Shown here in pieces: positions 28,738 to 37,642 of a stretch of DNA of 64,000 nt. The notes under the pieces are model-generated. The model was not told where the DNA came from and did not search any database. It worked only from the letters and a program-made list of their open reading frames with translations. Origin of the DNA: Candidatus Acidiferrum typicum. GTDB taxonomy: Bacteria > Acidobacteriota > Terriglobia > Acidiferrales > UBA7541. The DNA lies in NCBI GenBank assembly GCA_025463055.1, contig JAOAPV010000070.1, forward strand, positions 1-64,000. The letters run 5' to 3'. The stretch's first letter is position 1. Every line of letters begins with the position of its first letter. A program made the position numbers and the translations under genes.

Positions 28738-30855
28738 GTGGCTGATATGGATAGGGGTTTGGACTTGACCCGAGTTGCACGGATCTTAATTTGGGTTATG
28801 GTTGCTGTGTTGGGCGCCGGCGCGCTTGGCAAAATCGCGTTTGATCGCGGCGAGTCGCTTAACGCGATGTGGTTCGTAATCGCTGCGGTCTGCTGCTACC
28901 TGGTCGCCTACCGGCTTTACTCCGCGTTTCTCGCAGCGCGGCTGCTTGCTTTGGACGATACGCGCGCGACTCCTTCTGAGCGGAATGATGACGGGCGCGA
29001 TTTTGTGCCTACGAACAAATGGGTTTTATTTGGGCACCATTTCGCGGCGATTGCCGGGCCGGGACCTCTTGTAGGCCCGACCTTGGCCGCGCAGTTTGGG
29101 TATTTGCCCGGGACGCTGTGGCTGATTGCCGGCGCGGCCTTTGCGGGGTGCGTGCAGGATTTCATTATTTTGTTCTGCTCGATACGGCGTGACGGAAAAT
29201 CGATCGGGCAGATGGCGCGCGAAGAGGTGAGCAAGCGCGGCGGATTTATCGCGCAGCTCGCGGTGCTGGCCATCATGGTGATTTTGCTCGGCGTGGTCGC
29301 GCTGGTGGTGGTGAACGCGCTGAAGTCCTCGCCGTGGGCGACATTCACGCTGGCTATGACGATTCCCATCGCGCTGTTGGTCGGCCTGTATTTGCGTTTC
29401 GTGCGTCCGGGACGCGTGCTGGAAGCGTCGCTGATGGGCGTCGGGCTGATTTTTTTCGTGGTCGTCGCCGGGCAGTGGGTGGCGGACTCGCCTTCGTGGG
29501 CACAGGTTTTCACGCTGGGCGGAGTTCCCCTGGCGTTTGCAATTATGGTGTACGCATTCGCCGCGTCAGCCCTGCCGGTCTGGCTTCTACTTGCTCCGCG
29601 TGATTATCTCAGCGCCTTCATCAAGGCGGGAGCGATTTTTGCGTTGGCTGCGGGAATATTGTTTGTGCGTCCGCACGTGCTCATGCCGCCCCTTACGCGC
29701 TTTATTGATGGCAGCGGCCCTGTTTTTGCCGGGAAGATTTTTCCGTTTTGCTTCATCACCATCGCTTGTGGCGCGATTAGCGGATTCCATTCGCTGATTT
29801 CTTCGGGCACGACGCCGAAGATGATTTTGCGGGAGAGCCACGCGCGGTTCATTGGGTACGGGGCGATGTTGCTGGAGTCGTTCGTTGGCGTGATGGCGAT
29901 GGTTGCGGCGTGCGCAATGACGCCGGGCGTCTATTTTGCGATCAACAGCCCGCCGAGCATTGTGGGAGCAACGCCGGATGCCGCTGCCGCGACGATTAGC
30001 GGCTGGGGCTTTCCGCTGACCGCGCAAACGATGGCCGGGCTCGCGCATGCCGTTGGCGAGCAGACGCTTTGGAATCGCGCGGGAGGCGCGCCATCGCTGG
30101 CGGTGGGAATGGCGCAGATTTTTTCCAACACAATCGGCGGCGAACGGCTGCTGAGCATCTGGTATCACTTCGCGATCATGTTCGAGGCACTGTTCATCTT
30201 GACGGTGCTGGATGCGGGCACGCGCGTAGGGCGGTTCATGGTGCAGGAATTGGGCGGCCGCGTGTGGAAGCCATTTGCGCGCACGGGATGGATGCCTAGC
30301 GTGCTTCTCTCGAGCGCAATCATCGTCGGCATGTGGGGATATTTTTTGTACCAGGGCGTGGTCGATCCGCTGGGCGGAATCAATTCCTTGTGGCCGCTGT
30401 TTGGAATCTCGAATCAATTGCTGGCTGCGGTGGCGCTGGTGGTGGCCACTACAATTTTGCTGAAGATGGGGCGCACGCGCTGGATTTGGGTGACGCTGCT
30501 GCCGATGGCATGGCTGGTGATCATTACGATGACGGCCAGCTATCAGAAAATCTTCGATACGAATCCGCGCATCGGGTTCCTGGCGTACGCTAATGCGCTT
30601 GCGGCGCAACTTGCCGCGGGGAAGATTCCTGCTGGCAAGCTGGTGGACACGCAGCGGCTTATTTTCAATCAGCGCCTCGACGCTGCGGTAACCGCGGTCC
30701 TTGCGCTGATGGTGATCGTGCTTATCGTGGAGGCGCTGGTGCAGTGGTATGCGATCCTGAGCAGCAGCCGGCGCGCACCTGCGCTTCATGAATCGCCCTA
30801 CGTGCAAACGCAATGGGCACCGGGATATTCCGGCGTGGCGCAGGGAGACGACTGA
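28738..30855 (+). CDS. cstA: carbon starvation CstA-family transporter
   Basis: A 705-residue polytopic membrane protein. CstA/BtsT proteins import peptides or pyruvate. The family signature is clear: NKWVLFGHHFAAIAGPGPLVGP near residues 97-118, FAGCVQDFIILFCSIRRDGKSIG, then SGFHSLISSGTTPKM and WPLFGISNQLLAA. About 16 hydrophobic segments are visible. The start is GTG at 28738 or ATG at 28747. Its TGA overlaps the ATG of the small YbdD-like gene, the usual partner of CstA. No LytS/LytT-type regulator is adjacent. Confidence 0.95.
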   Translation: MADMDRGLDLTRVARILIWVMVAVLGAGALGKIAFDRGESLNAMWFVIAAVCCYLVAYRLYSAFLAARLLALDDTRATPSERNDDGRDFVPTNKWVLFGHHFAAIAGPGPLVGPTLAAQFGYLPGTLWLIAGAAFAGCVQDFIILFCSIRRDGKSIGQMAREEVSKRGGFIAQLAVLAIMVILLGVVALVVVNALKSSPWATFTLAMTIPIALLVGLYLRFVRPGRVLEASLMGVGLIFFVVVAGQWVADSPSWAQVFTLGGVPLAFAIMVYAFAASALPVWLLLAPRDYLSAFIKAGAIFALAAGILFVRPHVLMPPLTRFIDGSGPVFAGKIFPFCFITIACGAISGFHSLISSGTTPKMILRESHARFIGYGAMLLESFVGVMAMVAACAMTPGVYFAINSPPSIVGATPDAAAATISGWGFPLTAQTMAGLAHAVGEQTLWNRAGGAPSLAVGMAQIFSNTIGGERLLSIWYHFAIMFEALFILTVLDAGTRVGRFMVQELGGRVWKPFARTGWMPSVLLSSAIIVGMWGYFLYQGVVDPLGGINSLWPLFGISNQLLAAVALVVATTILLKMGRTRWIWVTLLPMAWLVIITMTASYQKIFDTNPRIGFLAYANALAAQLAAGKIPAGKLVDTQRLIFNQRLDAAVTAVLALMVIVLIVEALVQWYAILSSSRRAPALHESPYVQTQWAPGYSGVAQGDD

Positions 30856-31055
30856 TGAAGCGCGCGACGAAAAATATGGTGCGGTTCGCCCATCGTTTCT
30901 GGCGTGGCCTGCGCGAATGGTGCGGCGACGCCGCGTACGAACGATACCTGCGCTCTTCGGCGGCCCAAAGCGACGGATGCCAACGGCTAACCGCGGAGGA
31001 GTTTTACGTGCAACAACTCAACCGCCGATACTCGCGCCCGAACCGCTGCTGCTGA
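30855..31055 (+). CDS. ybdD: YbdD/YjiX-family small protein
   Basis: A 66-residue protein whose ATG shares the A of the cstA stop codon (TGATG). It has the family pattern YERYL, a spacer, LTAEEFY, and the C-terminal RRYSRPNRCC ending in a double cysteine. The family is nearly always encoded directly after cstA-like genes and is thought to assist the transporter. A longer frame starting at 30813 would lie inside cstA and adds nothing. Confidence 0.9.
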   Translation: MKRATKNMVRFAHRFWRGLREWCGDAAYERYLRSSAAQSDGCQRLTAEEFYVQQLNRRYSRPNRCC

Positions 31056-31169
31056 AACCTCTGAAGATGGCCTGTCCTTTTGGCCGGTAACTCTTAGCCA
31101 GACGATTAACGCTGCTTAATAAATTCGCCGTTTCGCGAATGCTAAGCTCGCTTCTTTGAAGGAGCGGCC

Positions 31170-31964
31170 ATGCGAAAAGTCCGTGTATTTCCAGTGCTTT
31201 TGTTGCTGACGAGTCTTCCGGTTTCCCACCTCGCGGCGGCCGTTCCCGATTCACCCGATTCTTCGGCGGCAGCGGCGCCGGCTGCGGCGCCTGGAGGTCC
31301 GGCAAAAGAATCGTCCGAAGGGCGCATTCCGATCGGCATCGGCGTGAAGGTGTCTACCCTCGGTATTGGCGGCGAGGTCGCGATAGCCGTCTCGCATCGA
31401 TCGAATGTGCGCGTTGGGTTCAACGCTTTCAGCTATGGTGACACCTTCGATAAAGACGGCGTCACCTACAAGGGCAATCTGAACCTGAGATCCGCGCAAG
31501 CTACGTACGATATTTTTTTGTTGAAAGGACTTCACATTAGCCCGGGCGTGCTGTTCTACAACGGCAATCAAGTTAGCGCCAACGCTTCCGTGCCCGGGGG
31601 CAAGAGCTTCACTCTGAGCAACACCAATTATGTAAGTGACCCAGCCGATCCCATCACGGGAACGGGCAAACTCACTGTCTACAAGGCCGCGCCGATGCTT
31701 CTTTTCGGGATTGGCAATTTGGTTCCGCGCAGCCGGCACTTCAGCACTTCTTTTGAAATTGGGGCGGCATATCAGGGACCACCGCGCGTAACGCTAAACC
31801 TCAGCGGCAGCGCTTGCGACTCCAGTGGCTTGTTTTGCCGGAGCATCAGCTCTGATCCTACGATTCAGAGCAACATTGCCGCGGAGCAAGCGAAGCTGAA
31901 CAAGAGCGCTTCACCTTATAAGTTCTATCCGGTCTTGTCGTTCGGCATCGGATATAAATTCTAG
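31170..31964 (+). CDS. putative outer-membrane beta-barrel protein
   Basis: A 264-residue protein with a signal peptide (VFPVLLLLTSLPVSHLAAA), an Ala/Pro-rich segment, and alternating polar/hydrophobic strands such as VAIAVSHRSNVRVGFNAFSY and TYDIFLLKGLHISPGVLFY. It ends YKFYPVLSFGIGYKF, with the terminal aromatic residue expected of outer-membrane barrels. GGAGCGGCC precedes the ATG. It probably forms a small barrel of about 8-12 strands. I cannot assign a substrate. Confidence 0.7.
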   Translation: MRKVRVFPVLLLLTSLPVSHLAAAVPDSPDSSAAAAPAAAPGGPAKESSEGRIPIGIGVKVSTLGIGGEVAIAVSHRSNVRVGFNAFSYGDTFDKDGVTYKGNLNLRSAQATYDIFLLKGLHISPGVLFYNGNQVSANASVPGGKSFTLSNTNYVSDPADPITGTGKLTVYKAAPMLLFGIGNLVPRSRHFSTSFEIGAAYQGPPRVTLNLSGSACDSSGLFCRSISSDPTIQSNIAAEQAKLNKSASPYKFYPVLSFGIGYKF

Positions 31965-32015
31965 TTCTCTGCGAACGCAACTCCTGTCGCTAGTGTGCCG
32001 GAAGGCTGCACCAGC

Positions 32016-32044
32016 TTGCTTTCCCCATGCGCGCAGCCTAAACT
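32016..32044 (+). promoter_or_regulatory. candidate methyltransferase promoter
   Basis: TTGCTT (32016-32021), 17 bases, then TAAACT (32039-32044). Predicted start near 32052; a strong GGAGG sits four bases before the ATG at 32096. Confidence 0.5.
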
Positions 32045-32095
32045 GCGCTTAATCTCACCCGGCCATTCCATTAGCCATTCCCCGACGGAGGATTT

Positions 32096-33154
32096 ATGGC
32101 CATTGATCCAGATAAGCTAAACGAATTTCTCGGCAAAGCCATCGTCGATTTCGGCGCGACGTTTAATGCAGCGCTGATTCGCATTGGTGACCGGCTGGGA
32201 TTGTACAAAGCGCTTGCGGCTGCGGGCCCGCAAACGCCTGCAGGGCTCGCAAGGAAAACCGGGACGGCTGAGCGGTATATTCGCGAGTGGCTGTCGGCGC
32301 AGGCCGCGGGCGGTTACGTGACTTACGATGCGCCCAGCGGAACATTCCATCTGAGCGAAGAACAAGCGTTTGCGATGGCGGATGAAAACAGTCCCGCGTT
32401 TCTTCCCGGCGCGTTCCAAGTGGCGCTGGCATCGGTGAAGGCCGAAGACGCCATTGCGGAGCGCTTCAAAACCGGCAAGGGCATGGGATGGCACGAACAC
32501 CATCCTGAGCTTTTTGTGGGCACGGAGCGATTTTTTCGGCCGGGTTATGCTGCAAATCTAATTTCCGCGTGGATTCCTGCGCTTGAAGGAGTCGAGGCGA
32601 AATTGAAAAGCGGCGGCCGAGTGGCGGACGTGGGGTGCGGTCTCGGAGCGTCAACTATCTTGATGGCGAAGTCGTATCCGAAGTCGGAGTTTGTCGGCTT
32701 CGACTACCACGACAAATCGATCGAGACGGCCAAGCAGCGCGCGAAGGAGGCTGGTGTGGCGGATCGCATTCGGTTTGAAGTGGCCAAGGCGAAGGATTAT
32801 CCCGGTAAGGACTACGATTTTGTGACGTTTTTCGATTGCCTGCACGATATGGGCGATCCTGCGGGGGCGTCGAGTCACGTGCGCGGTTCATTGAAGAAGG
32901 ATGGCACGTGGATGATTGTCGAGCCTAACGCTGGTGACAAGCTGGAGGACAATCTTCATCCCATCGGACGCGCGTTCTATGGAGCGTCGACGCTGCTTTG
33001 CACGCCGGCGTCTTTGTCGCAGGAAGTGGGATTGGCTTTGGGAGCTCAAGCGGGGGAGAAGCGGCTGCGCGAGGTAGTCACAAGCGGCGGCTTTACACGT
33101 TTTCGCCGGGCTACAGAGACGCCATTTAATTTGATATTTGAGGCGCGCCCTTAG
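32096..33154 (+). CDS. SAM-dependent methyltransferase with N-terminal winged-helix domain
   Basis: A 352-residue protein. Residues of about 1-110 form a helix-rich winged-helix-like dimerisation domain (LYKALAAAGPQTPAGLARKTG, ERYIREWLSAQAAGGYV). Residues of about 170-300 are a class I methyltransferase with the SAM loop VADVGCGLGAS and the acidic FVGFDYHD. This matches the Rv2258c-like group. The DxGxGxG-type loop is intact, but the acceptor substrate cannot be predicted. The gene is preceded by a good promoter and ribosome-binding site and is monocistronic. Confidence 0.9.
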   Translation: MAIDPDKLNEFLGKAIVDFGATFNAALIRIGDRLGLYKALAAAGPQTPAGLARKTGTAERYIREWLSAQAAGGYVTYDAPSGTFHLSEEQAFAMADENSPAFLPGAFQVALASVKAEDAIAERFKTGKGMGWHEHHPELFVGTERFFRPGYAANLISAWIPALEGVEAKLKSGGRVADVGCGLGASTILMAKSYPKSEFVGFDYHDKSIETAKQRAKEAGVADRIRFEVAKAKDYPGKDYDFVTFFDCLHDMGDPAGASSHVRGSLKKDGTWMIVEPNAGDKLEDNLHPIGRAFYGASTLLCTPASLSQEVGLALGAQAGEKRLREVVTSGGFTRFRRATETPFNLIFEARP

Positions 33155-33175
33155 CACACGCTCCTGGCAACGGAA

Positions 33176-34354
33176 TCAAAATTCTTCGTCTTCTTCACTG
33201 TTCCGCAGCACGTTTGTCCGGTGGTTGATTCGCACGCTGTGCTTGCGGATGCCGGCGATAATTGCACGCCGCGTTTCGACCGGCAAGGCTTCCGGCGGAA
33301 ACACTCCTGCCATATCGCGCGGAAAAAATTTGATAAATAAGGCGGCGACGTGAGCTGTGGCGTACGCGACCGGCGTGGTGTACAGGCCTTGCTGGCGAAT
33401 CTGATACAGCGTGGGAAATATGCAATCGGTGCGGATGAGCAGCCGTTGTTCCTGCTTTGCGCGGCGTTTGACGCCGGTGGTCAGCACTACGGCGGCGAAA
33501 CGCGCGTTCTGCAAAATTCCTTGACGAATCAAGGAGGCGATTTTGCGCGGCGATAAAGTTTGCGGAAAGCGTTGGCGCACGATGCCGCGCGATTTCGAGA
33601 GTTTGCCCTGCTTGTACCAGCGGCGCAGGCGATCAAATTCATTGCCGCCGATTTTCACGTCCATGCTTTGCATGGGTATGTAGTAGGGGAGTGTGGCTAC
33701 TTCGTCCTGCGCGGCGAGAACCACATTCGCGTTTCCGACAGGGTCGGGGAAGCGAAATTTCTCGAGTTCGGCGAAACGCTTGCCCATCTGGAATTTTCCA
33801 GCGCGATAGACTCGCGGATTAGAGATGGCTTCGTCGAAGGTGCCTTCGGGCGACCATTGGGAGATCGGGTCGTCGCTTTCGCTGCTTTCATAAAGACGAA
33901 TTTGCACGTCTTGCACGGAGTCGAGCATCTCCGCGGCGCGCTTGACGAGCAGGTTGGTCAGCCCGGGTGCGGCACCGGTGTTGATGAGGGCGAGCCGATT
34001 CTTTTCTTCGAAGCGCTTGGCGAAGCCCAACTGCTCAGCTTTGAACGGGTTTTGCGTGAGGTGGGAACTCAGGTCCACGTAGTGCACGCGGAGGCGCAGC
34101 GCGGCGCGCATCACAATCTGATTGAAGACAGACGCGGAGGCGTTGACGATGAGTTGGCAGCCGCGGGCGGCTCGGACGATGCCATGCAGGTTCCTGGCGT
34201 TTACGTCGGTGATGGCGATACTGCTGCTTTTACCGAGGAAGTGGTAAGCGCGCTGTAAATCGCGGTCACCGCACCAGACCGTATGTCCTTGCCGCTCTAA
34301 TAATTGCGCGAGGAGAGAGCCGGTGGCACCGGCGCCGAGAACGAAGATCCGCAT
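33176..34354 (-). CDS. saccharopine dehydrogenase-like NAD(P)-binding protein
   Basis: A 392-residue protein starting MRIFVLGAGATGSLLAQLL, a Rossmann dinucleotide-binding loop. It is followed by GCQLIVNASASVFNQIVMRAAL and VHYVDLSSHL, which are typical of the saccharopine dehydrogenase/reductase fold. The C-terminal half is more divergent and basic. Family members make saccharopine, carboxyspermidine or other imino-acid products; some are trans-acting enoyl reductases for lipids. I cannot distinguish these. It is convergent with the methyltransferase (21-base gap) and divergent from moaA. Confidence 0.85.
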   Translation of the reverse strand: MRIFVLGAGATGSLLAQLLERQGHTVWCGDRDLQRAYHFLGKSSSIAITDVNARNLHGIVRAARGCQLIVNASASVFNQIVMRAALRLRVHYVDLSSHLTQNPFKAEQLGFAKRFEEKNRLALINTGAAPGLTNLLVKRAAEMLDSVQDVQIRLYESSESDDPISQWSPEGTFDEAISNPRVYRAGKFQMGKRFAELEKFRFPDPVGNANVVLAAQDEVATLPYYIPMQSMDVKIGGNEFDRLRRWYKQGKLSKSRGIVRQRFPQTLSPRKIASLIRQGILQNARFAAVVLTTGVKRRAKQEQRLLIRTDCIFPTLYQIRQQGLYTTPVAYATAHVAALFIKFFPRDMAGVFPPEALPVETRRAIIAGIRKHSVRINHRTNVLRNSEEDEEF

Positions 34355-34470
34355 GGCGTGGCGAAAACTTTACCACAGACGGCTGGGAGGGGTTTGTTGA
34401 GCGTTTAAGCTCAGTTCCAGAACACACGCTAGAACTTTAAGCTGATGCTGCTGGAACGACAGGTACAGAA

Positions 34471-34499
34471 TTGCAGTCTTAGCTGCACAGCGCTAGACT
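34471..34499 (+). promoter_or_regulatory. moaA leader promoter
   Basis: TTGCAG (34471-34476), exactly 17 bases, then TAGACT (34494-34499). Predicted start near 34506, immediately before the structured leader. Confidence 0.6.
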
Positions 34500-34507
34500 A
34501 AGCACGA

Positions 34508-34656
34508 AACTCCGACCCTTGGCGCCTACGGGGAGACAACCTATGGCGGCACGGGCGAAGTCCTGGCGATGTTGCCGGGAATGAGGGTTTGGCTGGAAAC
34601 GGCTGGGCCTCCCGCTTGGAAAGGAGCTGACGACGGAAAAGTGTACTTTTTTCGTC
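34508..34656 (+). promoter_or_regulatory. probable molybdenum-cofactor (Moco) riboswitch
   Basis: A leader directly upstream of moaA that folds into several helices: TCCG/CGGA (34511-34514 with 34634-34637), GGGAG/CTCCC (34531-34535 with 34609-34613), CCTGGC/GCCGGG (34562-34567 with 34574-34579), and GCTG-GAAA-CGGC (34592-34603, a GNRA tetraloop). The GGCCTCCCGC...GGAAAGGAG block resembles the Moco RNA motif as I remember it. A further hairpin (34632-34656) competes for the outer helix strand. The gene identity, tetraloop and terminator all fit a Moco-sensing switch; the exact aptamer class needs a covariance search. Confidence 0.7.
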
Positions 34657-34660
34657 CGCG

Positions 34661-34697
34661 CCTGAATCCAAGCATATGGATTCAGGTTTTTGTTTTT
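34661..34697 (+). terminator. intrinsic terminator in the moaA leader (riboswitch expression platform)
   Basis: CCTGAATCCA (34661-34670) pairs perfectly with TGGATTCAGG (34677-34686) around AGCATA, followed by TTTTTGTTTTT. It lies between the structured leader and the moaA start codon and so can stop transcription before moaA. Confidence 0.9.
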
Positions 34698-34738
34698 GTG
34701 GGTGGATGTTGGGCACGTTGACGCCCAAGAGAAATCTT

Positions 34739-35722
34739 ATGACGCTGCACGACAAATTCGGTCGCCAGATTACGGACCTGCGCATCTCGGTGACCGATCG
34801 CTGCAATTTCCGGTGCGTGTATTGCCGCTCCGCCGACCCGGAAAATTATCGCGATCATGACGAGATTCTTTCCTGGCCTGAACTGGACCGCTTGGCGGGA
34901 ATTTTCCTGGGCTTGGGCATAAGAAAGATTCGCATTACGGGTGGCGAGCCGCTGGTTCGCGAGGGCGTGGAAAATTACATTGCCCGGCTGCGCGCGCTGG
35001 GCGTCGAAGATTTATCGATGACCACGAATGGCCACTTGCTGGCGGAACGGTGCGAGCGGCTGATTCAAGCGGGATTGCGGCGGATAAATATCAGCCTGGA
35101 TTCGCTGGACCGCGCCAGATTTGAGAAAATCACCCGGACGAAATCGTTCGCAACGGTTTTGGGTAGTATCGATGCCGCGCAGAATTCCCGGCTAGCGCCG
35201 GTGAAGATTAACGCGGTGCTTGTCCGCGGCATCAATGATGATGAGGTGGAGGCGTTTGCGGAATTCGCGCGCGAGCGCGGCGTCATCATGCGATTCATTG
35301 AATATATGCCGCTGGATGCGGATCGCCACTGGCATCGGGGCTTGGTTGTGCCTGCCGCGGAGATATACAGCCGGATTCATGCGCGGTGGCCTCTGCAGCA
35401 AATTGCGCATGAGCGCAGCGAGACGGCGCGTAAGTACCGTTTTGCAGATGGCGCGCCGGGCGAAATTGGGCTGATTGCTCCGGTCACGCAGCCTTTTTGC
35501 GGGCATTGTTCGCGCATCCGGCTTACCGCAGATGGCAAGCTGCGCACCTGTCTATTCAGCAAGGAGGATCACGACCTGCGCGCGTTGCTGCGCGAAGGCG
35601 CCTCCGACGAAGATGTGATTATATATATACGTTCAGTAATCATGGAAAAAGAAGAGGGTCACCGCATCAATGAGCCGGATTTCGTACCACCCTCGCGTAC
35701 TATGGTGTTTATTGGCGGATAA
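34739..35722 (+). CDS. moaA: GTP 3',8-cyclase (molybdenum cofactor biosynthesis)
   Basis: A 327-residue radical-SAM enzyme that, with MoaC, turns GTP into cyclic pyranopterin monophosphate, the first step of Moco synthesis. The N-terminal cluster ligands are Cys22, Cys26 and Cys29 (CNFRCVYC); the C-terminal cluster ligands are Cys254, Cys257 and Cys271 (CGHCSRIRLTADGKLRTC). The C-terminal GG is present. The ATG at 34739 was chosen since the frame upstream runs through the terminator. No other moa/moe gene is in the window, so this is an isolated, probably riboswitch-controlled copy. Confidence 0.96.
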   Translation: MTLHDKFGRQITDLRISVTDRCNFRCVYCRSADPENYRDHDEILSWPELDRLAGIFLGLGIRKIRITGGEPLVREGVENYIARLRALGVEDLSMTTNGHLLAERCERLIQAGLRRINISLDSLDRARFEKITRTKSFATVLGSIDAAQNSRLAPVKINAVLVRGINDDEVEAFAEFARERGVIMRFIEYMPLDADRHWHRGLVVPAAEIYSRIHARWPLQQIAHERSETARKYRFADGAPGEIGLIAPVTQPFCGHCSRIRLTADGKLRTCLFSKEDHDLRALLREGASDEDVIIYIRSVIMEKEEGHRINEPDFVPPSRTMVFIGG

Positions 35723-35815
35723 ACGGAGAATTGCACCCCAAAGCTGAGAAGAATCATCTAATTAGCAGGGACATCCCTAGGGCTACCTAATCCCACTAGC
35801 AGTCAAGAAAAGGCG

Positions 35816-36982
35816 ATGAGCACCCTTATCTCCATCTCGAATTCCTCTACATTAATCGGCAGCGAACCGCCAGAGACGGTGCGCGCACCGGAAATCGAAC
35901 CGGGCGTGGGCTGCGATTTCGATTCGTATTTGCTTGTGCCGGACAATTCGCTGGATGAGCGGATTGGCTCGGCGAAAGCGCGCCTCGGAACAGACGTGGT
36001 GGTGCTTGGGCATCACTATCAGCGCGACGAAGTCGTGAAATTCGCGGATTTTCGCGGGGACTCGTTGAAGCTTTCTTTTCAGGCCGCGGAAGCGGATGCG
36101 CGCTACATCGTTTTTTGCGGCGTGCATTTCATGGCGGAGAGTGCCGATATTCTCCGCCGCGCCCACCAAAGTGTGATCCTCCCAGATTTGAATGCCGGCT
36201 GTTCAATGGCTGATATGGCAGACATTGGCCAGGTGGAAGTTTGCTGGGAAGAGCTAGCCTCGGTCGGTGATCTGAAGCTTGTTCCCATCACCTACATGAA
36301 TTCTACGGCGGCTATCAAGTCTTTTACCGGCGAGCATGGCGGTTCTGTGTGCACTAGCTCGAATGCAGCGGCAGTGATGCGCTGGGCTTTTGAGCGTGGC
36401 GAGCGAGTCTTGTTTTTACCGGACGAGCACTTGGGCCGCAACACCGCCTTTCGCATGGGTATCCCGCTGGACGAAATGATTGTGTGGGATCCGTATCAGG
36501 ATTTCGGGGGGAATTCCTCGGAAGCGATTCGTAGGGCGCGGGTCATCTTATGGAAGGGCTACTGCTCAGTGCACCAGCGCTTCCAGCCGCAGCACATCGA
36601 GCGGGTTCGCCGCAACCATCCGGGTATTCGGGTAATCGTGCATCCTGAGTGCCGGTATGAAGTGGCGCAGGCTGCCGACGAGATCGGGTCGACGGAAGGA
36701 ATTATCAAGGCGATTTCGCAATCGCCGGCAGGTTCGGAGTGGGCCGTGGGTACGGAGATTCACCTGGTCAATCGGCTCAGCAAAGAAATGCCGGATCGCA
36801 AGATTATGTCTCTCGATCCAAGCGTTTGCGTATGCACCACGATGTTTCGCATCACCCCCCAGCATTTGCTGTGGGCGCTGGATAATCTGGCCGCAGGGAA
36901 CGTTGTTAATCCAATCTCCGTGGATGAGCGCACCCGCCACTTCGCGCGCATAGCCCTCGATCGCATGTTAAGCTTGCGCTAG
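35816..36982 (+). CDS. nadA: quinolinate synthase A
   Basis: Condenses iminoaspartate with dihydroxyacetone phosphate to quinolinate in NAD biosynthesis, using a [4Fe-4S] cluster. The 388 residues fit the family. Landmarks are VVVLGHHYQRDEV, PDLNAGCSMADMA (Cys129), KGYCSVHQRF (Cys250), HPEC, GTEIHLV and DPSVCVCTTM (Cys338/Cys340). Three of these cysteines would hold the cluster. About 30 N-terminal residues precede the core. nadB and nadC are not in the window. Confidence 0.97.
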   Translation: MSTLISISNSSTLIGSEPPETVRAPEIEPGVGCDFDSYLLVPDNSLDERIGSAKARLGTDVVVLGHHYQRDEVVKFADFRGDSLKLSFQAAEADARYIVFCGVHFMAESADILRRAHQSVILPDLNAGCSMADMADIGQVEVCWEELASVGDLKLVPITYMNSTAAIKSFTGEHGGSVCTSSNAAAVMRWAFERGERVLFLPDEHLGRNTAFRMGIPLDEMIVWDPYQDFGGNSSEAIRRARVILWKGYCSVHQRFQPQHIERVRRNHPGIRVIVHPECRYEVAQAADEIGSTEGIIKAISQSPAGSEWAVGTEIHLVNRLSKEMPDRKIMSLDPSVCVCTTMFRITPQHLLWALDNLAAGNVVNPISVDERTRHFARIALDRMLSLR

Positions 36983-37047
36983 CCCGTGTAGGACGTACTA
37001 CATAGGACCCGGCCCTCCAAGGGGCCGACGGCCAGAACGGAATTACC

Positions 37048-37530
37048 ATGGCGGATGAAGACGACGAACAAAACCCGGACGATACGCCGGAACCGGAGCA
37101 GCGGCTTTTCACGCTGACCGAAGCCGAACGCGCCCGTCAGGAGCTTGAGCCGTTCCTTGTGGAAGCGATGGATTGCCGCAAAAAGCTTGCCGGACTGGAA
37201 ACGGACCTGACCGCAGTTTCCGCCCGAATTACCATGATGGGCGGGGTAATTGTACCGTACGAGAAGCTCGCCACCCTCCGAGTCGAGCATCAGCAGCTAG
37301 CTGAAACGCTTAAGTCCTCGCTGAATCGCATCCTTGAAACGGGTTGTCTCATCAAAGACCTTGAGGTTGGCCTACTCGACTTCCCGGCGCTGATCAACAA
37401 CGAGGAAGTCTATTTGTGCTGGCGGCTTGGAGAGGATCGGATCCGCTTCTACCATCGCCAGGACGAAGGATTTTCGGGCCGGAAGCCGCTTGATCCGCGC
37501 GACCTCGGTCCGGGGGACGTTGTTCAGTAA
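37048..37530 (+). CDS. DUF2203-family protein
   Basis: A 160-residue protein. FTLTEAERARQELEPFLVEA, GCLIKDLEVGLLDFPALINNEEVYLCWRLGED and GFSGRKPLD are the characteristic blocks of DUF2203, a family of unknown function widespread in Acidobacteria and related phyla. The N-terminus is strongly acidic. It has no signal peptide. A strong hairpin-and-T terminator follows it at 37576-37605. Confidence 0.88.
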   Translation: MADEDDEQNPDDTPEPEQRLFTLTEAERARQELEPFLVEAMDCRKKLAGLETDLTAVSARITMMGGVIVPYEKLATLRVEHQQLAETLKSSLNRILETGCLIKDLEVGLLDFPALINNEEVYLCWRLGEDRIRFYHRQDEGFSGRKPLDPRDLGPGDVVQ

Positions 37531-37575
37531 GTCTGCAGTTTGTCGGGCGTTCAACCAGATTTTCCCAGCGGCAAT

Positions 37576-37605
37576 CCCGAGAACACGCCGTGTATCTCGG
37601 GTTTT
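37576..37605 (+). terminator. intrinsic terminator after the DUF2203 gene
   Basis: CCCGAGA and ACAC (37576-37586) pair with GTGT and TCTCGGG (37590-37601), an 11-base stem with one bulge and a GCC loop, followed by TTTT. Confidence 0.7.
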
Positions 37606-37642
37606 CGCGCATATGTGATCTTTAGCAGGTCCTATTTGGTCT

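Larger units (their letters stand above)
34355..34738. other. regulatory region between the dehydrogenase and moaA
   Basis: This 384-base gap is filled by plus-strand control elements of moaA: promoter 34471-34499, structured leader 34508-34656 and terminator 34661-34697. Positions 34355-34470 hold a short TTCCAG/CTGGAA inverted repeat and no gene. Confidence 0.7.

Noticed and set aside
29587-30813. 408-codon minus-strand frame within cstA
   Set aside because: cstA is unambiguous on the plus strand; the antisense frame is Arg/His-rich with no recognisable domain.
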